Below the pieces are notes generated by a model, which worked only from the letters and a program-made list of their open reading frames with translations, had not been told where the DNA came from and ran no database searches. Below, piece after piece: positions 10,204 to 19,935 of a stretch of DNA of 64,000 nt. The stretch covers positions 1 through 64,000 of the forward strand of contig JBQCGP010000038.1 of assembly GCA_051955535.1 (NCBI GenBank), in the 5' to 3' direction. Made by a program: the position numbers and the translations under genes. Positions within the stretch are counted from its first letter, which is position 1. Each line of letters begins with the position of its first letter. This DNA is from 13-2-20CM-68-14 sp051955535 (GTDB lineage Bacteria; Actinomycetota; Thermoleophilia; Gaiellales; Gaiellaceae).

Positions 10204-12141
10204 CTACCTTAGAGGCCGCAATCCGCGCGCGATCGAGATCATCGTCTCGTTCGAGAGCGCGTTGTCGAGCGTATTGACGACCCAGTAGGTCGCGCCGTTT
10301 TCCTTCAGCACGATCATGTGAAGAACCGATCCCGAGTAGTAGAACTCGAATGTCCGATGGCCGAAGTGCCGGATGAAGTTCTTCTCGGAGAGCGCGGGCG
10401 CGCCGTTCCAGTTCATCTCCTGAATGCCCCAGTACTCGCCGGGGACACCGTTCGTGAAGACCAGTCGTACGGTCTTGTGGCCTTGCAGCGTGTAGACGCG
10501 AGGATTCGGCGGCTCTGGATCGATGCGTGAGCTCCGATCGATCACGGTGGGGTATTCGACGCGGAAGGGCAGCTGTCGGCGGACCGCACGCATGGACGGC
10601 AGCGCAACGCTCGCGTCGCGCATCGTGTGCGGCGTCTGGTGCGTCGGCGGCGGCGCCGAACTGGCGGAGGTAGCACCGACGAGCGAGCCGGCGTAGGGCT
10701 TGCCGACGACCACGACGAGTGTCGCACCGTTCGCGTAAGGGACGAGCCGCGGCGTCATCGGTCCCGTCTGCGCGCTGCCGAACAGCTTTGCGACCTGCTG
10801 GGCGGCGGCCTTGCCGTTCTTGCCGCGCGTGTCGTAGTAGATCCTCGTCACCGGGTAGTTGAAGCCTCCCGGCGCGTTCGCCGTCAGCCGGTCGGGCGGC
10901 TTAAGGATCTCGTAGCCCCGCTCCTTGAGCTGCGTGCCTGCGAGGCCTGCGGACCCGTTGACGCCGTTGCCGTTCAGAACGGTCACGAAGATCGACTTGG
11001 GGTTGATCCCGTGCACCTTCGGGCGGTACTTCTCGTTCAGCGCCGCCGCGTTCGCCTTCGCGGGCGCTTCGGGATCGGGATTCATGAATTGCTGCACGGC
11101 GTTGGCGATATCGGTGTTGGAGGCCGCCAGGTTCGGGCCGACCACCTGGAGATTCGGGATTTTCACTTGGACGAAGTGGCCGCCCGGCAACCCGTGCAGG
11201 AACAGGGCGTAGTTCGTCATCGTCGAAAAGTCGACACCCTTTCCACCCGCTCGGCCGATCTCGACGTTCCGCTTGATCGTGCCGAGCAGACTGAGGACGT
11301 TGAACTTCGAGTAATGGTTGAGCTGCTCCTTCGCGGCCCGCACGAACACCTGCTGGCGTGCGGTGCGGAAGATGTCGGAGTCCGTGTGCCGGTAGCGCAC
11401 GAAGTCGAGAGCCTGCTTGCCGTTCAGACGCTGGTAGCCCGCCGGGATGTTGATGGCCGCGTAGCCGGTTGGGCCGGTGTGGTTGTTGAAGTATTTGCGG
11501 TCGACGTCGATGTAGACGCCGCCGAGCTTGTTGACGACGTCGATGAACCCGACGAAGTTGACGCTGATCAGATAGTTGATCGGGATGTTCGTCAGCGCCT
11601 TGACGGTCTCGAGAGGACCGCTCGGGCCGCACGTTGGATAGGCAGCATTGATCTTGTCGACCCAGGTGCCTCGTCCGGGGCAATGGATCTCGACCTGGAG
11701 GTCGCGGGGGAACGAGAGCAGCGAGACCGTGTGCGTCGCCGGGTCGGTACGGATCAGCATCATCGTGTCCGAGCGGCCCGGCGCCTTGCCGTCGACGAAA
11801 CGGTGGTCGGTGCCGAGGACGAGCGCGACAGCCGGCTTGCCGGGCGCGGCGTAGTCGAGCCGCTTGGCCGCTCTCTTCAGCGCCTTCGAGTGCGGCGCCG
11901 TCGCGGCGGCGAAGTCTTGGCCGTAGAGGTAGAGCCCTCCCGCGGCGCCACCCGCGACCATCGCGACGACGATGAGCAGCCAGAAGAAGAACCCGGCGAG
12001 CCGCCGGCCAATCCCGGGGCCCTGACGCGGAGGCTGTCGGTAGCGCGCCATCGGCGTCAGCACCCGCGGCGGCAACACCGCGCGGCCGTTGCCGTTCAAC
12101 TCGGCGCCGCGCCCGATTCCTCTCTTCAGTGTTGTTCGCAC
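10204..12141 (-). CDS. LytR-CpsA-Psr family glycopolymer transferase with LytR_C and extra C-terminal domain
   Basis: LCP enzymes move undecaprenyl-linked glycopolymers onto peptidoglycan outside the membrane. This 645-residue protein has a basic cytoplasmic start, a membrane helix (about 49-70, FFFWLLIVVAMVAGGAAGGLY), and the LCP domain with VLGTDHR, GRSDTMMLI, SFPRD, KLGGV and VRYRHTDSDIFRTARQQ. A LytR_C domain (LNGNGVNGSAGLAGTQLKERGYEI) follows near residue 390. The last 120 or so residues form a further beta-rich region that ordinary LCP proteins lack. The start at 12141 is GTG; an internal ATG before ARYRQPP is possible. Neighbouring sugar-activating genes fit a wall polymer pathway. Confidence 0.92.
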   Translation of the reverse strand: MRTTLKRGIGRGAELNGNGRAVLPPRVLTPMARYRQPPRQGPGIGRRLAGFFFWLLIVVAMVAGGAAGGLYLYGQDFAAATAPHSKALKRAAKRLDYAAPGKPAVALVLGTDHRFVDGKAPGRSDTMMLIRTDPATHTVSLLSFPRDLQVEIHCPGRGTWVDKINAAYPTCGPSGPLETVKALTNIPINYLISVNFVGFIDVVNKLGGVYIDVDRKYFNNHTGPTGYAAINIPAGYQRLNGKQALDFVRYRHTDSDIFRTARQQVFVRAAKEQLNHYSKFNVLSLLGTIKRNVEIGRAGGKGVDFSTMTNYALFLHGLPGGHFVQVKIPNLQVVGPNLAASNTDIANAVQQFMNPDPEAPAKANAAALNEKYRPKVHGINPKSIFVTVLNGNGVNGSAGLAGTQLKERGYEILKPPDRLTANAPGGFNYPVTRIYYDTRGKNGKAAAQQVAKLFGSAQTGPMTPRLVPYANGATLVVVVGKPYAGSLVGATSASSAPPPTHQTPHTMRDASVALPSMRAVRRQLPFRVEYPTVIDRSSRIDPEPPNPRVYTLQGHKTVRLVFTNGVPGEYWGIQEMNWNGAPALSEKNFIRHFGHRTFEFYYSGSVLHMIVLKENGATYWVVNTLDNALSNETMISIARGLRPLR

Positions 12142-12156
12142 TTGACTCTTAGACGT

Positions 12157-12178
12157 AGAAAAGCGCCGCGAGGGCGCC
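12157..12178 (-). terminator. Weak terminator after the methionine synthase genes
   Basis: On the minus strand GCGCC-loop-GGCGC is followed by TTTTC. The stem is only 5-6 bp and the T run 4, so termination would be partial. It lies between the methionine synthase pair and the LCP gene. Confidence 0.4.
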
Positions 12179-12212
12179 TACCGCGACCCGAGGATAGCCG
12201 AGGCTTCGGCGA

Positions 12213-13370
12213 CTACGTGGCGGCTCCTGCCGTCGTCAGCGCCGTTTCTGCCTGCTTTGTGCCCTCGACCATGTTCCTGAGCTTGTCGTACGCGACGTCC
12301 CAGCTGCGCGTGCGCAGACCGCAGTCCGGGCAGACGTGGATCCGTTCCGGGTCGCCGAAGACGTCGACCGCGTAGAGGATCCGGTCGCGAACGAGCTCGG
12401 GTGGCTCGACGAAATCGGTGTGGATGTCGAGGACGCCGAGGCCGAGGATCGGCTCGTAGGGGAGGTCGCGGAACTTCGAGATCACCTCGTAGCCGGGCCG
12501 GTCGGCGCCCGACGTGCCGAGCTCGCGGGTGTCGTAGTTCGCGAAGCCGACACAGAACTGCTTGCAGCCGTGCATCTGCTCGATCACCGGGAAGAACAGG
12601 TCGTAATCGGAGAAGCAGAGGTGCGTCGAGAAGAAGCAGTCAAGGCCCTCGACGCTTTCGTTGAAGCTCTCGACGAAGATGTCGAGCTCGTCGGCCTCGG
12701 TCGACGCGCCGGGCTCGTCGATCTGGATCCATTTCGCGCCGAGATCGATCAGGGACTCCAGGTTCGGGCGGATCACGTTCCGAGCCAGGTCGTTTGCGAA
12801 GTCGCGGCGGGCGGACAGCTCCTCGCTCCGCCCGTGGCCGGCGCCGATCCGGCCTGCCTGCGGCCCGTAGTGCTCGTCGTACGACCAGACCGCGAGCGTG
12901 TAGGCGCCGGTGACCGGGATCTTCAAGTCGTGGTTGGCGACCGACTGGAGGAAGGCGAGCTCGTCGTTGTGGTACGGCTCGCGCAGGGACGGCTCAGAGA
13001 CGACCGCGGACTTCGAGTAGTACTTGTTGTCGAAACTGCGGACGGTGCCCCGCGGCGCAAAGCCGCTCGAGTGGTCGACGGCCCACGCATACATCTCGGT
13101 CCGCTGCTGCTCGCCGTCGAAGACGACTTCGAGCCCTGCGCTCTCGAGCAGCCGGAGCGCGTAGCGGCTCGCCCAGCGACCGAGCTCGTCCTTGTCCGCG
13201 CCGCCGCGCTGGAGCTTCTCGACGAGCTCCTCGTGGCCGTCAACGCCGACCTTCTCGCCCCATGTCCGCGCGTGCTCGAAGTCGCTCTCATCGAGCGGCC
13301 GGCCGGCGCTCGTCTTCACAAGCCACGGCGGCTTGGCGAGCGACCCGATCTCGTGTGTGAGGAACTTCAT
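12213..13370 (-). CDS. Cobalamin-independent methionine synthase, catalytic (MetE C-terminal type) protein
   Basis: This half carries the methyl-transfer barrel that makes methionine from homocysteine. Zinc-site residues are visible as THLC (H250, C252) and CPDCGL (C350). The glutamate ligand expected about 22 residues after the second ligand is not seen in KQFCVGFANYD; a cysteine (C273) lies there instead. At 385 residues it is about half of classical MetE (about 750) and resembles core-MetE proteins that may use a methyl donor other than methyl-tetrahydrofolate. It overlaps the upstream partner gene by 4 bp. Confidence 0.85.
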   Translation of the reverse strand: MKFLTHEIGSLAKPPWLVKTSAGRPLDESDFEHARTWGEKVGVDGHEELVEKLQRGGADKDELGRWASRYALRLLESAGLEVVFDGEQQRTEMYAWAVDHSSGFAPRGTVRSFDNKYYSKSAVVSEPSLREPYHNDELAFLQSVANHDLKIPVTGAYTLAVWSYDEHYGPQAGRIGAGHGRSEELSARRDFANDLARNVIRPNLESLIDLGAKWIQIDEPGASTEADELDIFVESFNESVEGLDCFFSTHLCFSDYDLFFPVIEQMHGCKQFCVGFANYDTRELGTSGADRPGYEVISKFRDLPYEPILGLGVLDIHTDFVEPPELVRDRILYAVDVFGDPERIHVCPDCGLRTRSWDVAYDKLRNMVEGTKQAETALTTAGAAT

Positions 13371-14275
13371 GCTGCGGCTTCCACGGTAGCGGTCTTAGCT
13401 GCGCCAAGCCGTTCAAGCTTCTTGCGCGCGATCTGCTCGGAGACGAACTGGAGGTCGCCGTTCGGGACGAGCGCGACCTGCTCGACCTCGCGCTCGGTCC
13501 GCAGCCGCTCCGCGAACTCGGCGAGCTCGCGCGAGTCCTCGACCGTAGAGCTACGCGCGTCGACGACGCCCGCGAGCAGGAGCTTGTCGAATCCCTTCGG
13601 CACGTCGCTCACGTGCGTCAGGTAGAAGTCGATCCCGATCGCGTCGACCGGCAGCTCCGCGAGACCCTGCTCGAGCAACCCCCGTGCATCGCAGAAGGTC
13701 AACTGCAGCGCCAGCTTCGGGCCGCCCGTCAGCTTCGACAGCGGCTCCTCGAGGTCGGCCGGCGAGCTCGTCTCGTCGCGGGCTAGGAAGGGCTCGGAGA
13801 GGACAACCAGATCGGCGTCGAGCGCCTCGATCGCCGGCTTCAGCACGTTTTCCGCGATCGTCACCGGCTGGACGCCGGTTCCCTGCGCGAGCGCGAACGG
13901 CGACGACAGGGTCACGAGCCGCGGCCCCGGCAGCGGTGCGACGTATTCGTCGCCGAGCGGCCGGGCGAGGCTCGGCGTAGCAGTGGTCGCGTGCGGCGCC
14001 CGGTAGAAAGTGTTCGTGTCGAGAAAGCGGGTCAACGCCCCGTTCTCGAGCCCGTCGCTCGCCGCGTGGAGCGGTCGGAAGAGGTCCTGCCAGCGCAGCA
14101 TTCCGTCGGCCAGGAGGTCGAGGCCGGACTGCTGCTGGACCGAGACGAGCTCGGAGAGGTCGCGTTCGACCTGCTCGTCGACCGCGTCCTGCGTCGTCCG
14201 CCCACGGTCGAGGTCGCGCGTTGCCTGGACGAGTGCCTCAGAGCGCGGATAGATCCCGGGGACAAAAGCCTTCAT
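13367..14275 (-). CDS. MetE-like barrel protein, partner of the adjacent methionine synthase
   Basis: The 302-residue protein begins MKAFVPGIYPRSEALVQATRDLDRGRTTQDAVDEQVERDL, typical of the first part of a MetE barrel, and continues with GLDLLADGMLRWQDLFRPL. It has no HxC plus CGL zinc site, so it cannot be the catalytic half by itself and looks like the N-terminal-domain equivalent. Its stop overlaps the start of the zinc-binding half (ATGA), so the two are made together and probably form a complex. The ATG at 14275 is preceded by GGGAG, which comes from the adjacent hairpin module. Confidence 0.82.
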   Translation of the reverse strand: MKAFVPGIYPRSEALVQATRDLDRGRTTQDAVDEQVERDLSELVSVQQQSGLDLLADGMLRWQDLFRPLHAASDGLENGALTRFLDTNTFYRAPHATTATPSLARPLGDEYVAPLPGPRLVTLSSPFALAQGTGVQPVTIAENVLKPAIEALDADLVVLSEPFLARDETSSPADLEEPLSKLTGGPKLALQLTFCDARGLLEQGLAELPVDAIGIDFYLTHVSDVPKGFDKLLLAGVVDARSSTVEDSRELAEFAERLRTEREVEQVALVPNGDLQFVSEQIARKKLERLGAAKTATVEAAA

Positions 14276-14280
14276 CGGTT

Positions 14281-14339
14281 CTCCCGAGCGGAGCGATGGG
14301 ACAAAACATTCTCGCGGAAAGTGCGGAGCATTTTCGCGA
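14281..14339 (-). repeat. Intercistronic hairpin module after atpC
   Basis: Directly after the atpC TAA the minus strand forms a stem of 12-13 bp (TCGCGAAAATGC paired with GCACTTTCCGCGA, one bulge). It then reads GAATGTTTTGTCCCATCGCTCCGCTCGGGAGAA, ending in the ribosome binding site of the methionine synthase partner gene. It therefore joins the ATP synthase and methionine genes. Confidence 0.8.
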
Positions 14340-14768
14340 TTACCTGCCTGATGCGGAGAGCTGGTTCTCGGCGGCCTTGATTCGCTGCTCGAGCTGCCAG
14401 CGGTCGGCCTCGGACTCGCCGCGGTCGAGACGTTCGAGCTCCATCCGCGCGTCCTCCAGGTGAGCTTCTGCGGTCCCTACATCGATCTCGCGGACGTCAA
14501 CGGCGGTATCGACGAGCGCGATCGCGCGGTCGAGCTCGACCGTGAAGAAGCCTGGACCGGTCGCGAACTCGTGAACCTCCTCCGCCTCTCGGTTCGTGTA
14601 GATGCGCGTCGAGCCGGCCTTGAGGAGCGCGATCAGCGGCGCATGGCGCGCGAGCACGCCGATCTCTCCGGCCGCGCCGGGAACGATCACCATCTCAGCC
14701 TCGTCCTCGAAGACCGCCCCGTCGGGCGTCGTCAGCGAGATCGAGAACGTGCGCGCGCCGTTGGCCAA
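14340..14768 (-). CDS. atpC: ATP synthase F1 epsilon subunit
   Basis: Epsilon sits on the central stalk of F1 and couples rotation to catalysis, with its C-terminal helices able to block ATP hydrolysis. The beta-sandwich (FSISLTTPDGAVFEDEAEMVIVPGAAGEIGVLARHAPLIALLKAG) fills the first 85 residues, and a two-helix tail (AEAHLEDARMELERLDRGESEADRWQLEQRIKAAENQL) follows. The total of 142 residues is usual. A TTG start at 14768 has AAGGGG upstream. It lies 15 bp after atpD. Confidence 0.95.
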   Translation of the reverse strand: MANGARTFSISLTTPDGAVFEDEAEMVIVPGAAGEIGVLARHAPLIALLKAGSTRIYTNREAEEVHEFATGPGFFTVELDRAIALVDTAVDVREIDVGTAEAHLEDARMELERLDRGESEADRWQLEQRIKAAENQLSASGR

Positions 14769-14783
14769 AGCTAGTGCCCCTTA

Positions 14784-16275
<1,492 letters not shown>

Positions 16276-16283
<8 letters not shown>

Positions 16284-16422
16284 GCGTCTCCTCGAGGATC
16301 GGAATCGGGCGACCTCGGAGGCGCCCCACCAGCGCGCCCAGTTTAGCCAACCGTAGGAGGACTCGGCGAATAGCGTCTGTGCCGCCGGCGCACGCTGCTC
16401 GCCGTCGACGAGCGCCATCCAC
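16276..16422 (-). CDS. Possible 48-residue leader peptide overlapping the atpD start
   Basis: A GTG at 16422 has GGAGG 5 nt upstream, and the frame ends at a TGA inside the atpD start (ATGCCTGA). This arrangement would couple its translation to atpD. The product is basic with a possible amphipathic helix (VLLRLAKLGALVGRLRGR). Codon third positions are less GC-rich than in neighbouring genes, and the same bases could instead code an N-terminal extension of atpD, so this is tentative. Confidence 0.35.
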
Positions 16423-16431
16423 CGAATCCTC

Positions 16432-16596
16432 CTAGGCGTCGCTTGCGATGCCGACCGGAGGCCGTGGCGGCTTCGCCGGCGCGGCCGTTTTGACCCGGCT
16501 CTTGGAGCTGAACGGATTGCGCAGCCACCTGCGCAGCTGCGTGCGCCTTCGCTGGCGCCATTCCTCGAGCGTGTCCGCCTCGTACCAAGTCATCAT
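16432..16596 (-). CDS. Small protein of 54 residues, unknown function
   Basis: The frame starts MMTWYEADTLEEWRQRR, continues with a very basic Arg/Trp stretch (RRWLRNPFSSKSR) and ends in a Pro/Ala-rich tail; third codon positions are strongly GC-biased as in real genes here. Its last third (16458-16500) is encoded by a dispersed repeat also found at 22932-22975, so the natural C-terminus may have been replaced. No family is recognised. It lies between the anti-sigma gene and atpD in the only stretch of more than 300 bp (16284-16717) without an obvious large gene; 16597-16717 shows nothing further. Confidence 0.5.
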   Translation of the reverse strand: MMTWYEADTLEEWRQRRRTQLRRWLRNPFSSKSRVKTAAPAKPPRPPVGIASDA

Positions 16597-16717
16597 CGCC
16601 GACACACGTTCGGCGTGGTCGAGGCTTCAGACGTACGAGCTGATGAGGGAGGGCATTGCCACGAGACTCACGATATCCGTCTCGCGGCGGGTGGTAAACG
16701 TTACGGCGACGGTTTTG

Positions 16718-17206
16718 TTACGGCGACGGGTTTTGGAAGCCCGGGCGACGGACGATCTGGTTCGCCTGGAACTGGGCACGGCGAACCAGCAGCTGCTCGA
16801 AGTTCCGCTGCTGCTGCTGCCGGGCAATCTGCTGCATGTCCGCGTGGTTGTTGTAGGAGGCATCTGAAGCCTGCGCGCCACGGAGCGCGGCGCCGTGCAG
16901 CGATGCGAACACACCGCCCACCGCGACCATGACTACCGCCGCCGCGGCTGCAGCGGGCACGCGGAAGGGCACGGAGATCCTCCGCCGGGAGGGCAGCGCG
17001 ATCGGCCGGGTCATCGGCTCGAGCGAGGCCGCTCTCAGCGCTGTCGTCGAGAAGCTCGCCGACGCCTCGAACTCGCGGCAGCTGTCGCAGCCGTCGAGGT
17101 GCGTCCTCAGCCGGATCGTCTCGAGCTCGGACAGTTCGCCGTCGAGCTGCGCCGATACCGCCTCGCGCATCCGTTCGCATTCCAAAAAACGTGCTCTCAT
17201 CGTCAT
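16718..17206 (-). CDS. Membrane anti-sigma factor, zinc-finger (zf-HC2) type
   Basis: The first 50 residues carry the ZAS signature: C at ECERM, then H-x3-C-x2-C in HLDGCDSC. Such domains trap ECF sigma factors in the cytoplasm. A single membrane helix follows (about 82-100, VPAAAAAAVVMVAVGGVFASL), and a short external Gln/Arg-rich tail. The length is 162 residues. Its cognate sigma factor is normally the adjacent gene, but none is present here, so its partner must lie elsewhere. The start is uncertain between two nearby Met codons. Confidence 0.85.
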   Translation of the reverse strand: MTMRARFLECERMREAVSAQLDGELSELETIRLRTHLDGCDSCREFEASASFSTTALRAASLEPMTRPIALPSRRRISVPFRVPAAAAAAVVMVAVGGVFASLHGAALRGAQASDASYNNHADMQQIARQQQQRNFEQLLVRRAQFQANQIVRRPGFQNPSP

Positions 17207-17274
17207 TCAGTGTGACGAAAACTACCGACAGCAGTTAGCCACCCTGGAGGATTTCCTGCAACAACCTGGTGAAA

Positions 17275-17646
17275 CTAGAAAAGCGCGTGCTTGTTATCGG
17301 ATGCAAGGCCGAGAAAGATGAGCACGAGGCCCAGCACGACGTAGAGCGCCGAATAGTTGATCGCCTCGGCCTGCTCGTCCCGTGTCGCCCAGCGCACACG
17401 CCGGCCGCGCAGGATCAGCCCAGCCCCGGCATCGGCGTCGGCATCGCTGCGCGGCCGGACGGGGCCGCGATTCCCGAAGAGAAAGCCGGCCAGCAGCAGG
17501 AAGCTTCCGACGAGATAGTAGCCGAGCGCGATCGCCCGCGGTATGGAAGCCCCGAACAGCAAGCCGAGCAAGACCGAGACCACGAGCGTCCCGACACCAA
17601 CCCCGACGATCAACAACGCAAGCCGGCGTAGCGCCGGAAGAAGCAT
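17275..17646 (-). CDS. Small integral membrane protein of unknown function
   Basis: The 123-residue product has three predicted membrane helices: about 7-32 (ALLIVGVGVGTLVVSVLLGLLFG), 38-60 (AIALGYYLVGSFLLLAGFLFG) and a C-terminal one (INYSALYVVLGLVLIFLGLA). A hydrophilic loop rich in Asp, Ala and Arg lies between the second and third. No known family was recognised. Its start codon lies 4 nt after the end of the structured RNA element, whose terminal GGTGGGG may act as its ribosome binding site. Confidence 0.75.
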   Translation of the reverse strand: MLLPALRRLALLIVGVGVGTLVVSVLLGLLFGASIPRAIALGYYLVGSFLLLAGFLFGNRGPVRPRSDADADAGAGLILRGRRVRWATRDEQAEAINYSALYVVLGLVLIFLGLASDNKHALF

Positions 17647-17649
17647 TTA

Positions 17650-17811
17650 GTGCCCCACCCGGCAATAGTCAGGGCCATTCTGGCGGCGCCTGGAACCGCC
17701 AGGCGGCGTCCTCAGTCGCGCCAATATGGCCTCATATTGACGCTCCCTGCGTCCTTGCCTGCCGGCCCCAGTCACTCGCCAGAACGGCGAGACCATTGCC
17801 GGCTGGGGCAC
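17650..17811 (-). ncRNA. Structured RNA element, copy A (unknown family)
   Basis: Read on the minus strand, the ends 17811-17791 and 17670-17650 pair over 21 positions with one mismatch and one G-U. Inside are, in order, a 5-bp hairpin (TCGCC/GGCGA), a conserved linker AGGCAAG, hairpin GACGC-AGGGA-GCGTC, hairpin AATATG-AGGC-CATATT, hairpin GGCG-CGACTGAGGA-CGCC, hairpin GCCTGG-CGGTT-CCAGGC and GCCGCC. The last four follow each other without spacer. Copy B (27634-27797) keeps the linker and loops but changes stem bases with pairing retained. It fills the entire gap between the oppF stop and the next gene. Sense orientation to its neighbours allows cotranscription. Whether it is a regulator or a mobile element is unknown. 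Confidence 0.75.
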
Positions 17812-18870
17812 CTACCCGACGACCGAGGGCTCGGCCGGCGGACCGGCGGTGCCCGGCTTACGGAACTCGTCGACGCTGAGCGGCCAGCGCTCGAGCGGGT
17901 AGTGGCAGGCGGCGATGTGCCCGTCCCCGAATGGATAGAGAGGCGGGTCTTCGACGTCGCAGTGGCCGGCCTGGAAGCGCGGACAACGTGGGTGGAAGTT
18001 GCAGGCTGCCGGCGGGTTCAGCGGGCTCGGCACGTCGCCCTCGAGGACGATCGGCTTGCGGGCACGTCCCCGCTCCGGATCTGCAATCGGAACGGCCGAC
18101 AGCAGCGCACCGGTGTACGGGTGCTTCGGGTGGTCGTAGAGCTCGAGCTTCGGCGCAAGCTCAACGACCTTGCCGAGGTACATGACCAGTACCCGGTCCG
18201 AGATGTGCCGGACGACGTTGAGATCGTGCGCGATGAAGATGTAGGTCAGGCCGAAGTCCTGCTGCAGGTCCTCGAGGAGGTTGAGGATCTGCGCCTGGAC
18301 CGAGACGTCGAGCGCGGAGACCGGCTCGTCGCAGACGATCAGCTTCGGGTTGATCGCGAGAGCGCGTGCGACTCCGATCCGCTGGCGCTGTCCGCCTGAG
18401 AACTCGTGCGGGAAGCGGTTGTAGTGCTCCGGGTTGAGGCCGACGACCTCGAGCAACTCTTGAACACGTCGCTTCGTCTCGGTCGAGTTGCCGAGCTTGT
18501 GGACATCGAGGGCCTCGCCGACGATCTGGCCGACGCGCTTGCGGGGATTCAGCGACGCGTAGGGGTCCTGGAAGATCATCATCAGCTCGCGCCTGATCGG
18601 CCGCATGTCGGCCCGCGAGAGCTTGGTGATGTCGCGGCCGTCGAAGACGATCTCGCCGTCGGTGATGTCGAAGAGCCGCATGATGCATCGCGCGAGCGTC
18701 GACTTCCCGCAGCCTGACTCGCCGACGATCCCCAGCGTCTCCCCCGCTTTGACGCTGAAGCTGACGCCGTCGACGGCCTTCACCGCGCCGATCTGCTTCT
18801 GGAAGATGATCCCGCGGGTGACCGGGAAGTGCTTCTTGACGTCGTTGACGACGAGGAGGTCTTCAGCCAT
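17812..18870 (-). CDS. oppF: Oligopeptide/dipeptide ABC transporter ATP-binding protein (OppF type)
   Basis: One of two ATPases powering peptide import. Walker A GESGCGKSTLARCIM, signature FSGGQRQRIGVARAL, and Walker B LIVCDEPVSALDVS are intact. The C-terminal oligopeptide-transporter extension has NPPAACNFHPRCPRFQAGHC (a Cys set that binds an iron-sulfur cluster in some homologues). It is 352 residues, 9 bp after oppD. It is the last gene of the cassette before the structured RNA element. Confidence 0.94.
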   Translation of the reverse strand: MAEDLLVVNDVKKHFPVTRGIIFQKQIGAVKAVDGVSFSVKAGETLGIVGESGCGKSTLARCIMRLFDITDGEIVFDGRDITKLSRADMRPIRRELMMIFQDPYASLNPRKRVGQIVGEALDVHKLGNSTETKRRVQELLEVVGLNPEHYNRFPHEFSGGQRQRIGVARALAINPKLIVCDEPVSALDVSVQAQILNLLEDLQQDFGLTYIFIAHDLNVVRHISDRVLVMYLGKVVELAPKLELYDHPKHPYTGALLSAVPIADPERGRARKPIVLEGDVPSPLNPPAACNFHPRCPRFQAGHCDVEDPPLYPFGDGHIAACHYPLERWPLSVDEFRKPGTAGPPAEPSVVG

Positions 18871-18879
18871 GAGGTCGTC

Positions 18880-19902
<1,023 letters not shown>

Positions 19903-19935
19903 GTTACGCCGCCCTCGAATCGAGGACGGGTGCCA

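Noticed and set aside
16448..16867. Plus-strand frame of 139 codons between atpD and the anti-sigma gene
   Set aside because: Composition does not resemble a real protein, and it opposes two better-supported minus-strand frames.
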